From positions 3,706,198 to 3,770,197 of the forward strand of contig JAVSMQ010000001.1 in NCBI GenBank assembly GCA_032027125.1: a stretch of 64,000 nucleotides of DNA, given 5' to 3'. The translations under genes and the position numbers were made by a program. Position 1 is the first letter of the stretch. Each line of letters begins with the position of its first letter. This document shows, one piece after another, positions 27,801-35,614 of the stretch. This DNA is from JANJTB01 sp032027125 (GTDB lineage Bacteria > Bacteroidota > Ignavibacteria > Kapaibacteriales > UBA2268). The notes beneath the pieces were generated by a model. It was not told the origin of the DNA and did not search any database. It saw nothing but the letters and a program-made list of their open reading frames with translations.

Positions 27801-28118
27801 TTTTTCAAGAGCTTCAATTTCAGACGGCAGAATTACTCCGCCGCCGCCACCGAATACTAAGATGTCAGGAGCGCCTGAATCTTTGAATAAATCAACAATA
27901 TATTTGAAATATTCATTATGTCCGCCCTGATAGGAACTGATTAGTACAGCATCCGCATCTTCCTGCAAAGCAACAGTTACAACTTCTTTCACTGAGCGGT
28001 TATGCCCGATATGAATAACTTCGGCTCCGCGTTTTTGAAGGAGTCTTCTAAATAAATTTACTGAAACATCGTGACCGTCGAATAAAGCTGCTGCAGTCAC
28101 TACTCTAATTTTATGCAT
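24876..28118 (-). CDS. icmF: Fused isobutyryl-CoA mutase IcmF
   Basis: 1080 residues, the normal IcmF length. An N-terminal B12-binding domain (about 1-140, DGHDVSVNLFRRLLQ with the cobalt-ligating His) is followed by a MeaI-like chaperone GTPase (about 190-420). The GTPase shows GVTGTGGSGKSSLIDE, VDPSKTTTGGALLGDRIRY and ETSGIGQGD. A linker and the TIM-barrel mutase domain (about 540-1075, FPYTAGVFPFKRTTEDPKRQ, GEAGVSICNIEDM) complete it. It interconverts isobutyryl- and n-butyryl-CoA (some relatives use pivalyl-CoA), and the GTPase loads and repairs the cofactor. It lies 24 nt after an acyl-CoA dehydrogenase gene, with AGGAAA before its ATG. Likely branched-chain acyl-CoA catabolism. Confidence 0.93.
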   Translation of the reverse strand: MHKIRVVTAAALFDGHDVSVNLFRRLLQKRGAEVIHIGHNRSVKEVVTVALQEDADAVLISSYQGGHNEYFKYIVDLFKDSGAPDILVFGGGGGVILPSEIEALEKYGVSRIYHAVDGQKIGIDGIADDIINRISNNLSEYHKALNIKEDTIASNNSQNTLSISKQLTFIEDNEDENLRINLRELYKKYDKNKSIVFGVTGTGGSGKSSLIDEIIGKFISYTNAKIGILAVDPSKTTTGGALLGDRIRYNQIYNDRVFFRSFATRKSKSEITTSLNDSVFALKSCGFDIIFVETSGIGQGDSNITGVSDKSLYVMTSEFGAPSQLEKIDMLDLADFVAINKFEKRGSEDAYREVKIHFLRNRNLKVDKSIPLDALELPVYACSSNQFNNPGVNRLFVDMLNSVRDKNPEIELKENLISMLPTIFDKYNGLLSNDRVSYLSEISETVRNYKTNAETQVKLAEEAYALKISTEVVSESKLKEQISKEFNSKYSELSEETRKFIESWDKTKSDMSGETLKYHIMSKEFSIDLFSKSLSGSNIPKVAIPKYNDWANLLRFYYSENLPGYFPYTAGVFPFKRTTEDPKRQFAGEGSPASTNKRFHYLCANETAKRLSTAFDGITLYAEDPDLQPDIYGKIGEAGVSICNIEDMNILMKGFDLTDPLTSVSMTINAPAPIMVAFFFMTAFRRELEKVQSTGKILSNDEIEKLKIDTFRRIRGTVQADMLKEDQAQNTIIFSIDFAMKMIGDLQEYLSKNKIMNYYSLSISGYHIAEAGANPITQLAFTLANGFTYVEYFINRGLKVDEFAPNLSFFFSNGMDPEYSVIGRVARRIWAVAMKYRYGANDKSQRLKYHIQTSGRSLHAQEIDFNDIRTTLQGLLAFYDNCNSLHTNSYDEAVTTPTEESVRRSMAIQLILTKEFGMLKNENPNQGSYIIEELTDLVEEAVLMEFNRLSRRGGVLGAMETQYQRSKIQEESMYYEYQKQSGEYPIIGVNTYLSESETNPYESMQVIRTSDEEKMQRINEVTDFKSTNTDKLTPALDRLRETALRNGNIFEELLNTVQYATMGQITQVLYEIGGKYRRGM

Positions 28119-28142
28119 TTAATTTCCTGCTTAACAATCTGA

Positions 28143-29282
28143 TTATTTCAACAAACTTCTTGATATTACAAGTCTTTGAATTTCGCTTGTACCTTCATAA
28201 ATTTCTGTGATTTTAGCATCGCGGTAATAACGCTCTACATTGAAATCTTCAGTATAACCGTAGCCGCCGTGTATTTGAATAGCACGGTTTGCACAGAACA
28301 TCGCTACTTCCGATGCGTCAAGTTTTGCCATAGCAGCCTCGCGGTTATAATCCAATCCTTCCTGTTTCATTTTCGCGGCTCTCCAGGTCAGAAGCCAAGC
28401 TGCTTCGTAACGAACCCACATATCTGCAACCATCCATTGAATTGCCTGGAAATTTGCAATTGGCTGGTCGAATTGGTATCTTTCTTTTGCATATTTGATT
28501 GAATCCTCAATTGCAGCCCTTGCAATACCTAAAGCCTGGGAAGCTATACCGATTCTGCCGCCATCAAGCGTTGTCATTGCAACTTTAAATCCTTTGTTAA
28601 GTTCGCCGAGCATATTTTCCGGTGGAACAACAACATTTTCTAAAATAATTTCCGTAGTTGATGATGAGCGGATGCCAAGTTTTTGCTCAACTTTGCCGAT
28701 TCTGTAACCCGGAGTATTCTTATCAACTATAAAAGCAGTAACACCACGTGTTTTGAGTGCAGGGTCTGTTGATGCAATCAAAATAAAAATATCAGCTTCT
28801 TTTCCGTTGGTAGCGAATAATTTGGAACCGTTCAGAACCCAGTTTGTACCATCAAATTTTGCAGTTGTTTGAGTAGCACCCGAGTCAGAGCCGGCATTTG
28901 ATTCAGTTAAAGAAAATGAACCGATTTTTTTACCGCTTAATAAATCAGGCAGGAATTTCTGTTTTTGTTCTTCGGATCCAAATCGGTAAATCGGGTCGCA
29001 AACAAGTGATGAGTGGGCTGATACGATTACACCTGTTGAGGCGCACCATCTTGATAATTCTTCAACAGTCAGGAAGTATGACACAAAGTCCATACCGGCA
29101 CCACCGTATTCTGTTGGGAAAGCAACACCCATAAGTCCCAATTCACCGGCTTCAGCGATGATGTCGGCAGGGTAGCGGTGATTTCTTTCGTTTTCGGATG
29201 CAACCGGTGCAATTTTCTCTTTTCCGAATTTTGAAACGAGGTCTTTAAGCATTATTTGCTCTTCAGTTAGAAGATAGTTCAT
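28143..29282 (-). CDS. Acyl-CoA dehydrogenase
   Basis: 379 residues from the ATG at 29282, which has AGGAG upstream; an ATG 33 bases further up lacks this and extends past the family N-terminus. FAD and substrate motifs are clear: GVAFPTEYGGAGMD, FSLTESNAGSDSGATQT, the FGIAR-type segment ALGIARAAIEDS and QIHGGYGYTEDFNVERYYRD. The Glu in EIYEGTSEIQ is the catalytic base of short-chain enzymes. It oxidises acyl-CoA to enoyl-CoA and passes electrons to ETF. Its linkage to icmF suggests short or branched acyl-CoA substrates. Confidence 0.95.
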   Translation of the reverse strand: MNYLLTEEQIMLKDLVSKFGKEKIAPVASENERNHRYPADIIAEAGELGLMGVAFPTEYGGAGMDFVSYFLTVEELSRWCASTGVIVSAHSSLVCDPIYRFGSEEQKQKFLPDLLSGKKIGSFSLTESNAGSDSGATQTTAKFDGTNWVLNGSKLFATNGKEADIFILIASTDPALKTRGVTAFIVDKNTPGYRIGKVEQKLGIRSSSTTEIILENVVVPPENMLGELNKGFKVAMTTLDGGRIGIASQALGIARAAIEDSIKYAKERYQFDQPIANFQAIQWMVADMWVRYEAAWLLTWRAAKMKQEGLDYNREAAMAKLDASEVAMFCANRAIQIHGGYGYTEDFNVERYYRDAKITEIYEGTSEIQRLVISRSLLK

Positions 29283-29519
29283 TTTTAACTCCTGTTTATT
29301 TGAATATATGTACATTAATCAACATATAACTATTAAATAAGAGAGATATTTTATAAGAAAATGATGAAAAGAAAATTTTTATGAAGTTTGACCATTTATA
29401 ATTTTATCATATTACTTTAGATTAGTTATGATAATTAAAATTCCTCAACTGAATTTAGTTATAATTTTTAACCTTTTAAACCGTTAAATTTGTAATAGTA
29501 AATTTAATAGACTTTAAAT

Positions 29520-30005
29520 ATGAATAAAAAATTGAGAATTTACCTTGACACATCAGTCATTAATTTTCTTTTTGCTGATGATGCACCTGAGAAGAAAGAG
29601 GTTACAATTGACTTTTTTCAGAATTATCTAAATGATTTCGAAGTATATATTTCAGAAATAGTAATTCAAGAAATAAATAAGACAAATAATAAGACAAAAA
29701 TGGAATTATTATTAAATACAATTCAAAAATATAATATCAAAATTTTTGATGAACTAAATAATGATATCAAACTATTGGCTGAAAATTATTTAACACAAGG
29801 AATTGTACCGCAAAAAAAGATGGAAGATGCGCTGCATTTAGCATTTGCAACCTATTATGAATTTGATATACTCCTTTCATGGAACTTCAAACATTTAGCA
29901 AACATAAACGTTCAAAGAAAGGTAGTTGCTTTTAATTTGATTAATGGTTATAATAAACAATTACTACTTTTAAATCCAATGGAGGTTGTATATGATAAAG
30001 GCTGA
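29520..30005 (+). CDS. PIN-domain protein (VapC-like toxin candidate)
   Basis: 161 residues. RIYLDTSVINFLF carries the first Asp, EIVIQEI the Glu and KKMEDALHLAFATYY the next Asp of the PIN ribonuclease site. The fourth acidic position appears as LLSWNFKHLAN, the variant common in the DUF4411/VapC-like group. It is followed by a 63-residue partner whose ATG overlaps by 14 nt, an order (toxin first) opposite to classical vapBC. The function as RNase toxin is inferred from the family. Confidence 0.8.
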   Translation: MNKKLRIYLDTSVINFLFADDAPEKKEVTIDFFQNYLNDFEVYISEIVIQEINKTNNKTKMELLLNTIQKYNIKIFDELNNDIKLLAENYLTQGIVPQKKMEDALHLAFATYYEFDILLSWNFKHLANINVQRKVVAFNLINGYNKQLLLLNPMEVVYDKG

Positions 30006-30183
30006 TAAATCACTTGTAGAAGTTTGGGATATGAAAGAGCGGGTTTATATTGACTTTTTAAAAAGCGGTTCGGATAATATTGTTGACTACATCAAAAAAG
30101 ATACTGCCGATATAATTAAAAAATATAAAATCAAATATCATCAAAGAAGCAAAAAATCTGTTAATGAATTAGTTCAAACCTGA
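29992..30183 (+). CDS. Small partner of the PIN protein (putative antitoxin)
   Basis: 63 residues from the ATG at 29992, with a GGAGG six bases upstream inside the end of the PIN gene; a TTG two codons earlier is not needed. Sequence MIKADKSLVEVWDMKERVY followed by a lysine-rich tail. Such short proteins commonly sit downstream of PIN genes in Bacteroidota and cyanobacteria and are presumed antitoxins. No DNA-binding motif is evident. Confidence 0.65.
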   Translation: MIKADKSLVEVWDMKERVYIDFLKSGSDNIVDYIKKDTADIIKKYKIKYHQRSKKSVNELVQT

Positions 30184-30370
30184 AATATTTTCAAATTCTT
30201 CGGTAGAAAAAACAATTAGATTTTCACCTTCTTCAACATCTTGAATTCTTTTCAAAAGTATATCTATATTTCTTGGTTTCTTACTTTCTTACTTTTTTTT
30301 CTTGATTCCATCAAAATCCTCAATTGATATTTCGATTTCTTTTCCATATCTTACTCTTGTTTTTATACGA
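30169..30370 (-). pseudogene. Degraded small gene, possibly an antitoxin remnant
   Basis: Minus-strand pieces KTRVRYGKEIEISIEDFDGI and NIDILLKRIQDVEEGENL lie in different frames, separated by stops and a lysine-rich low-complexity stretch. The second resembles addiction-module antitoxin C-termini. It overlaps the end of the 63-residue gene by 15 bases. It is probably decayed sequence. Confidence 0.3.
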
Positions 30371-30406
30371 AAATAATATAAATTTTGTTCATATTAATTT
30401 TGAATA

Positions 30407-30757
30407 TCACAAATCCATTATAATTTTCAAATTCTGCTTTACTAACACTGATAGATTTTCCGGTAGGGTTCCAATTCTTTTAATAAGCCGCTTATTGTTA
30501 ATAGCCCGGATTTGGTCTATTATTATATCGCTATTTTCTGAAAGATTTGCAACTCCGCGAGGTATGTTTACACGCAAAATTTTAGCTTCAGTTACAACAT
30601 TATTAGTTATAGGGCAAATAATTGTAGAAGGATGCGGAATTTTATTTAAAAGATTTGTTTGCAAAATTAGTACAGGTCTGGTCTTGCCGGTTTCTGTTCC
30701 GATTTGCGGATTTAAATCTGCCAGCCAAATATCAAATTGTTTAATCTGCATATTCAA
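30407..30757 (-). CDS. MazF/PemK-like endoribonuclease toxin
   Basis: 116 residues (114 if translation begins at the second Met). QFDIWLADLNPQIGTETGKTRPVLILQ is split by the family's conserved GxE.gk.RPvlil signature, followed by STIICPITNN. MazF proteins cut mRNA at short sequences. The gene overlaps the upstream antitoxin by 17 nt, indicating translational coupling, in the usual antitoxin-toxin order. Confidence 0.9.
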   Translation of the reverse strand: MNMQIKQFDIWLADLNPQIGTETGKTRPVLILQTNLLNKIPHPSTIICPITNNVVTEAKILRVNIPRGVANLSENSDIIIDQIRAINNKRLIKRIGTLPENLSVLVKQNLKIIMDL

Positions 30758-30971
30758 TTTCGCTAAACTCTTTTAAAACCTTCATAGATTCCTTTCTCAC
30801 AAGATTCGACTCTTTTAATAAATCTGTTTCAAGTAATTTTTGCCTTTGTATATTATTGAAATGCTCGATAGCCTCATTAATATACCGGTTTCTTGATATT
30901 TTGAAATTTAATAATATCGAATCCAATTCCTCAGATATTGAATTGTCAATTTTTAAAGATACAGTTTTCAT
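30741..30971 (-). CDS. Ribbon-helix-helix antitoxin of the MazF pair
   Basis: 76 residues. KTVSLKIDNSISEELDSIL is the beta strand and first helix of a ribbon-helix-helix DNA-binding domain, and ISRNRYINEAIEHF the second helix. The C-terminal helix (ESNLVRKESMKVLKEFSEIE) would cover the toxin. It probably represses the operon promoter within the 138-nt gap up to 31110. Confidence 0.85.
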   Translation of the reverse strand: MKTVSLKIDNSISEELDSILLNFKISRNRYINEAIEHFNNIQRQKLLETDLLKESNLVRKESMKVLKEFSEIEYAD

Positions 30972-31109
30972 ATTATAATCTTATATGTAATTTTAATATC
31001 ATTTTGAAATATTACACTATTATATGATATAATTATTTTATTTAAGTAAAAACATTTTTTAGAATGAAAAAATAAATACTATTCATTCTTAAGTATCGTT
31101 TATAATGAT

Positions 31110-31574
31110 ATGAAAAGATTAGAAGATTTTATAAAAATATTAGAAGCACTTCGTATTGAAGATGTAGATTTCATTTTAATAGGTGGAATTGCTGTTATTA
31201 TTCACGGTTTTCCAAGATTTAGCGAAGATGTAGATATTGTTATTAAAATGAATGAGGATAATATTGCTAAAATCAGAAATGCTTTATTAAAACTGTATAA
31301 AGATGAAGATATCAAAGAAATTACATTTGATGAATTAAGCAGTTATTCTGTATTAAGATATATTTCACCAAACGAAGATATTATTGATATTATTGGTAAC
31401 TTGGGTGAATCATACAATTTCAATAATATTGATTTTACAGAAATTGAAATCGAAGGGAAATATTATAAGGTAGCAACTCCTAAAGTATTGATAGATATGA
31501 AAAGTAATACATATAGAGAAAAAGATAAAACAGACCTTTTATTTCTTAAAAATCTAATTGCAAATCAGGGATAA
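31110..31574 (+). CDS. AbiEii-like nucleotidyltransferase
   Basis: 154 residues. ILIGGIAVIIHGFPRFSEDV and the following DIVI form the GG...DxD active site of the AbiEii/DUF6036-like nucleotidyltransferase group. Such enzymes often act in toxin-antitoxin or phage-defence pairs by adding nucleotides to tRNA or to partners. A small gene begins 4 nt after its stop. The target is unknown. Confidence 0.75.
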   Translation: MKRLEDFIKILEALRIEDVDFILIGGIAVIIHGFPRFSEDVDIVIKMNEDNIAKIRNALLKLYKDEDIKEITFDELSSYSVLRYISPNEDIIDIIGNLGESYNFNNIDFTEIEIEGKYYKVATPKVLIDMKSNTYREKDKTDLLFLKNLIANQG

Positions 31575-31578
31575 TTCT

Positions 31579-31815
31579 ATGCCGGTCAAAAAATTCAAAA
31601 CATTTGAGGAAGCCGAACGCGATTTGTGGTGTTTCAAACCGGACAAAGCATATTTTGAACGAGTCAGGAAAATCTTCGATATGGCTTATAAATTATATAC
31701 TCCGAATTATCCAAAAGGTGTTCATAAATACAAAACATTTGAAGAAGCAGATGCTGATATGCAAAAATGGCGTTTTGAAAATGCTTTAAAAAATAAAGCC
31801 AAAGTCAATTCATAA
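31579..31815 (+). CDS. Small conserved protein paired with the nucleotidyltransferase
   Basis: 78 residues from the ATG at 31579; the frame is open further up but would overlap the preceding gene. It contains an internal repeat: KKFKTFEEAERDLW near the start and HKYKTFEEADADMQKW near the end. It is separated from the nucleotidyltransferase gene by 4 nt, so the two are co-expressed. This partnership is familiar from other genomes in my recollection, but neither protein's role is established. A candidate antitoxin. Confidence 0.65.
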   Translation: MPVKKFKTFEEAERDLWCFKPDKAYFERVRKIFDMAYKLYTPNYPKGVHKYKTFEEADADMQKWRFENALKNKAKVNS

Positions 31816-31927
31816 GCTACATTATTCCAAAATATACAATTTACTTATTTCTTTTTAGTCTTTAAATGAATTAAATTAGCATTTATTTGTTAATTTGCTA
31901 TTTATAGTTTTTAATAAAATAAAATTT

Positions 31928-34075
31928 ATGACCAGAGAACAACTAATACAGAAAATTCTTGATGTTTTCAGAGATGAGGACTCACCGCTAAGGATAAACG
32001 ACATATCAAAAATACTCAGAATAAAATCAGATACTTCGGAATATGATATTCTTAGGGATATGCTGGATGACCTTACAGAGAAGCAATTATTGGAAAGATT
32101 ACCAAGAAGACGCTTTATCCTCAAAAAAGTTCAGACTGATTCGACAATCAAAGGTATTTTCAAAATCAAGCATGGTAAAGGTGTAGTAGAAACAGAAAAT
32201 ATGGACCTGCCGAAAATCAATATCAAGGAAAGGTTTTTCAATACCGCTCTTGACGGCGATTCTGTAACAGTCCAGCTTCATGCTTTTAAAAAAGGGAAAA
32301 AGCCGAAGGGAGAAGTTTTAATTATATTATCAAGAAACAAATCTGAGATTGTGGGTTCACTTGATAATAACGGATATTTCTTTTTCATAATTCCTGATGA
32401 TGAAAATTATTATGTTGATTTCTTAGTTCCTGAGGACAGACTATTTGGTGCCAAAAAAGGTGACAAAGTACGAGCTAAGTTTCTGAAATGGACTGACCCG
32501 TCAATGAGTCCGACGGCTGAAATTATCGAAGTTTTCGGTAAAGCAGGAGTGCCTGTTGTTGAGTATGATTCGATTCTCAAAGAATTTGAAATATCTCAGG
32601 AATTTCCTGAAGATGTCATAGAAGAAGCAATGAAATATAAAGTGCCGGGTAAGCGTAAACCTGCCGGACGTTTGGACTTACGAAATGAACTCATTGTAAC
32701 TATTGACCCTTTTGATGCCAAAGATTTTGATGATGCTCTGTCCCTAAAAAAACTTGATAACGGTAATTATTGGCTTGGTGTTCATATTGCGGATGTAAGC
32801 CATTATGTAGTTGAAAATTCAAAACTCGACATCGAAGCACGTAACCGCGGAAACAGTATTTATCTTGTTGACAGGGTTGTACCGATGCTTCCCGAAGAAT
32901 TATCAAATGAAATATGTTCCTTGAAACCAAATGAACCGCGCATGGCATTTACATGTTTTATGGAAATTACTCCAAAAGGAATTGTCAAAAATTACGAAGT
33001 TCACGAATCAATCATTGACAGCAAAAGACGTTATACTTATGAAGAGGTTTTGGATATTATAGAAACCGGAGTAGGTGACAACGCTGAATTTATTCTTGAA
33101 CTCTATAAGTTAAGCGATATTCTCAGGAAAAAACGTTTTCAGGAAGGCAGTATTAATTTCGAAACAAGAGAATATAAATTTGTTCTTGATGAAAATAAAA
33201 ATCCTGTAGAAGTCAAAGTCAAAACTACTACCAAATCTACTGCACTCGTTGAAGAATGTATGCTTATTGCGAACAAAACAGTTGCCAATTATTTCGGAGT
33301 TCTTTCCAAAAAGCTTTTGAAAACAGGTAATTTGCCTTCATTATTCCGTGTTCACGATGAGCCCGACCCTAAAAAACTTTTGGAAGTTATAGATTTTGTA
33401 AGAACAATCAGCAGTTTTTCGCTAAAAAAAGCGCCAAATTCCAAGGACTTGAATAAATTACTTCAAAACTTTGACAACTCGCCCGAAAAGCCTGTTGTTC
33501 ATCAGGTACTCATCAGAGCTATGGCTAAGGCTGTATATTCACAAACAAATATCGGACACTATGGGCTTGGATTCGGAGAGTATGTACATTTTACTTCTCC
33601 AATCAGGCGCTACCCGGACCTTATTGTACACAGACTGCTTAAAGAATATATGAAGGCAGTTCCTGATAATCCAAGACTAAGCTACCTCAAAGTATTTTGC
33701 CGTGATGCCGGAAAGCATTGCAGCGAAACAGAAAGAAAAGCTATGGATGCTGAAAGAGCATCAGTGAAATTAACTCATTCCGTGATGGCAAGCAGTCATA
33801 TCGGTGAAGTATTCGACGGAACAATTACCGGGGTTACAAGCTTTGGACTGTTTGTACAGCTTGATGGAATTTATGCCGAAGGATTGCTTCACATCAGAGA
33901 TTTGAAGGATGATTATTATGTTTTTGATGAGACTAAATTCAGACTTGCCGGCAGACGTCATAAAAAAATCTTCGGGATTGGTTCCAGACTTAAAGTTAAA
34001 ATAATAAAAGTTAATATTGACAAGAGAAATATTGATTTTGCTTATATTGAACAATTGAAAGAAAATAATGATTGA
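31928..34075 (+). CDS. rnr: Ribonuclease R
   Basis: 715 residues from the ATG at 31928; an upstream TTG adds only an AT-rich, non-conserved extension. An N-terminal helix-turn-helix-like segment is followed by cold-shock domains, the RNB catalytic core (TIDPFDAKDFDDALSLKKL and FTSPIRRYPDLIVHRLL) and a C-terminal S1 domain (GEVFDGTITGVTSFGLFVQL). It degrades structured RNA 3' to 5'. It starts a tightly overlapping set with the ABC ATPase, a membrane protein and mnmA. Confidence 0.95.
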   Translation: MTREQLIQKILDVFRDEDSPLRINDISKILRIKSDTSEYDILRDMLDDLTEKQLLERLPRRRFILKKVQTDSTIKGIFKIKHGKGVVETENMDLPKINIKERFFNTALDGDSVTVQLHAFKKGKKPKGEVLIILSRNKSEIVGSLDNNGYFFFIIPDDENYYVDFLVPEDRLFGAKKGDKVRAKFLKWTDPSMSPTAEIIEVFGKAGVPVVEYDSILKEFEISQEFPEDVIEEAMKYKVPGKRKPAGRLDLRNELIVTIDPFDAKDFDDALSLKKLDNGNYWLGVHIADVSHYVVENSKLDIEARNRGNSIYLVDRVVPMLPEELSNEICSLKPNEPRMAFTCFMEITPKGIVKNYEVHESIIDSKRRYTYEEVLDIIETGVGDNAEFILELYKLSDILRKKRFQEGSINFETREYKFVLDENKNPVEVKVKTTTKSTALVEECMLIANKTVANYFGVLSKKLLKTGNLPSLFRVHDEPDPKKLLEVIDFVRTISSFSLKKAPNSKDLNKLLQNFDNSPEKPVVHQVLIRAMAKAVYSQTNIGHYGLGFGEYVHFTSPIRRYPDLIVHRLLKEYMKAVPDNPRLSYLKVFCRDAGKHCSETERKAMDAERASVKLTHSVMASSHIGEVFDGTITGVTSFGLFVQLDGIYAEGLLHIRDLKDDYYVFDETKFRLAGRRHKKIFGIGSRLKVKIIKVNIDKRNIDFAYIEQLKENND

Positions 34076-34853
34076 GATTCAAAATTTATATAAAAGTTTC
34101 GGTGCTTTAACTGTACTCGACGGTGTTTCCTTCGATATTCCCGACGGAGATACTATCTGTATTATCGGTAAATCGGGTTCCGGGAAAAGTGTCCTCCTTA
34201 AGCATATAGTCGGATTATTGTCACCTGATCAAGGAAGGGTAATGGTTGACGGACTGCAAATTGACACTCTAACCTTCAAGAAGATATTTAATCTAAGAAA
34301 ACAGATGGGTTTTGTCTTTCAAGGGGCTGCACTGTTCGACTCGTTAAATGTTTTTGAAAATGTAACTCTCGGTATGTATGAACTTGGTAACAGGGATATG
34401 ATTGAACTCGAAAAGGAAGCAATCAGAGTACTGTCTGCTGTTCAGTTACTGCCTGATATAAATGACGTCGGCGAGTTGTCATTTCAGATAGAATGGACTA
34501 TTCTGAAAAACAAAAAGCCTTCCGATTTGTCAGGAGGTATGCGTAAACGTGTTGGTGTGGCTCGTGCATTGGTTGGGCATCCGAAATATATATTTTATGA
34601 CGAACCAACTACAGGATTAGATCCTGTAACATCGGAACAAATTGATGCATTGATAGCAAATCTGACTAAAAATCTGGACGTTACATCGGTTGTAATAACT
34701 CACGATATATTCTCGGTTTTCCAATATGCCAGAACAGTAGCAATGCTTCATGAAGGTAAATTGAGATATTTCGGCAATGTCAAAGGTTTCAGGGATTCGG
34801 AAGATGCTGTAGTACAGGAATTTATTGATAGATTTATACGGAATTTATATTGA
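34068..34853 (+). CDS. ABC transporter ATP-binding protein (MlaF-like)
   Basis: 261 residues. Walker A IIGKSGSGKSVLLKHIVGLL, Q-loop GFVFQGAALFDSLNVFENV, signature LSGGMRKRVGVARAL, Walker B FYDEPTTGLDP and the switch His VITHD are all present. The sequence style, especially LFDSLNVFENV and SGGMRKRV, is that of MlaF/Ttg2A lipid-transport ATPases. No MlaE permease or MlaD gene follows, only an unrelated-looking membrane protein. The start overlaps the rnr end by 8 nt. Confidence 0.9.
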   Translation: MIEIQNLYKSFGALTVLDGVSFDIPDGDTICIIGKSGSGKSVLLKHIVGLLSPDQGRVMVDGLQIDTLTFKKIFNLRKQMGFVFQGAALFDSLNVFENVTLGMYELGNRDMIELEKEAIRVLSAVQLLPDINDVGELSFQIEWTILKNKKPSDLSGGMRKRVGVARALVGHPKYIFYDEPTTGLDPVTSEQIDALIANLTKNLDVTSVVITHDIFSVFQYARTVAMLHEGKLRYFGNVKGFRDSEDAVVQEFIDRFIRNLY

Positions 34854-35614
34854 CGGAAACAAGTGCTGATATTTATCCCAGAGAATTTGCAATTAAAGAG
34901 ATTTTATTTATTTCCTGGGAAATTTATAAGTCGCATTATGCGGCACTTTTTCCTTTAGCATTCGTAGTTTACCTGCCGCTTAACATATTTCTTGCTTTTT
35001 TCCCGATTGGAAATATAGTTGAGTTTGATGCTTCCAAATATGACAGTTGGTTTAAAATATTCGGTACAATGAACCTTGCTGTTTACCTGAGCTTTTTTGG
35101 TAATGTAGCTCTTGCTGTAGCTCTTCGTCTCAGACTTTACTCAGGAGATTATAAAATAACGAGTGTTTTCAGAGAGATTGCAAAAAAATACTGCTCGCAT
35201 ATTAGAGCCAATACATTAATTTTGGCAATTGTATTTATAAGTTTTAATTTGTGGATGTACTGTTCGGTGATATATCCTGTAGTATTCATGGTTCTTTTAA
35301 TTCCAATCGTTGTTTATTTGGTTTACTGGTCGTTTTCAATATACGTTTTTTCATTCAAGGATGTGAATCTGTACCAGTCAATGAAAAGCAGTTACGCAAT
35401 TGTTAGCGGACGGTGGCTGAAAGTTTTTATTTATGTTGCGGCATTCATTTTTCTGTCCGTGATAACTGCACTCACAGTTGGACTACCGTATTCATATATG
35501 CACGACACAATAATAATGAGAATACTCTATACAAATTTAATCAGTGTGATTACATCCTACTTTGTAGTTGCATTTATAGTTTTCTATGTAAATTTTGATG
35601 ATACTAAAATATGA
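34850..35614 (+). CDS. Integral membrane protein, unknown function
   Basis: 254 residues, TTG start in a TTGA overlap with the ATPase stop. Six hydrophobic segments (near residues 30-50, 75-95, 120-145, 150-175, 195-215, 225-250). No MlaE motif is seen. The topology resembles the glycerophosphodiester phosphodiesterase membrane-domain type of uncharacterised proteins. Its 4-nt overlaps on both sides suggest coupled translation with the ATPase and mnmA, but it need not be the ATPase's permease. Confidence 0.7.
   Translation: MTETSADIYPREFAIKEILFISWEIYKSHYAALFPLAFVVYLPLNIFLAFFPIGNIVEFDASKYDSWFKIFGTMNLAVYLSFFGNVALAVALRLRLYSGDYKITSVFREIAKKYCSHIRANTLILAIVFISFNLWMYCSVIYPVVFMVLLIPIVVYLVYWSFSIYVFSFKDVNLYQSMKSSYAIVSGRWLKVFIYVAAFIFLSVITALTVGLPYSYMHDTIIMRILYTNLISVITSYFVVAFIVFYVNFDDTKI

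Noticed and set aside
34068..35614. Complete Mla lipid-transport system
   Set aside because: Only the ATPase resembles MlaF; the following membrane protein shows no MlaE motif and no MlaD gene is present.
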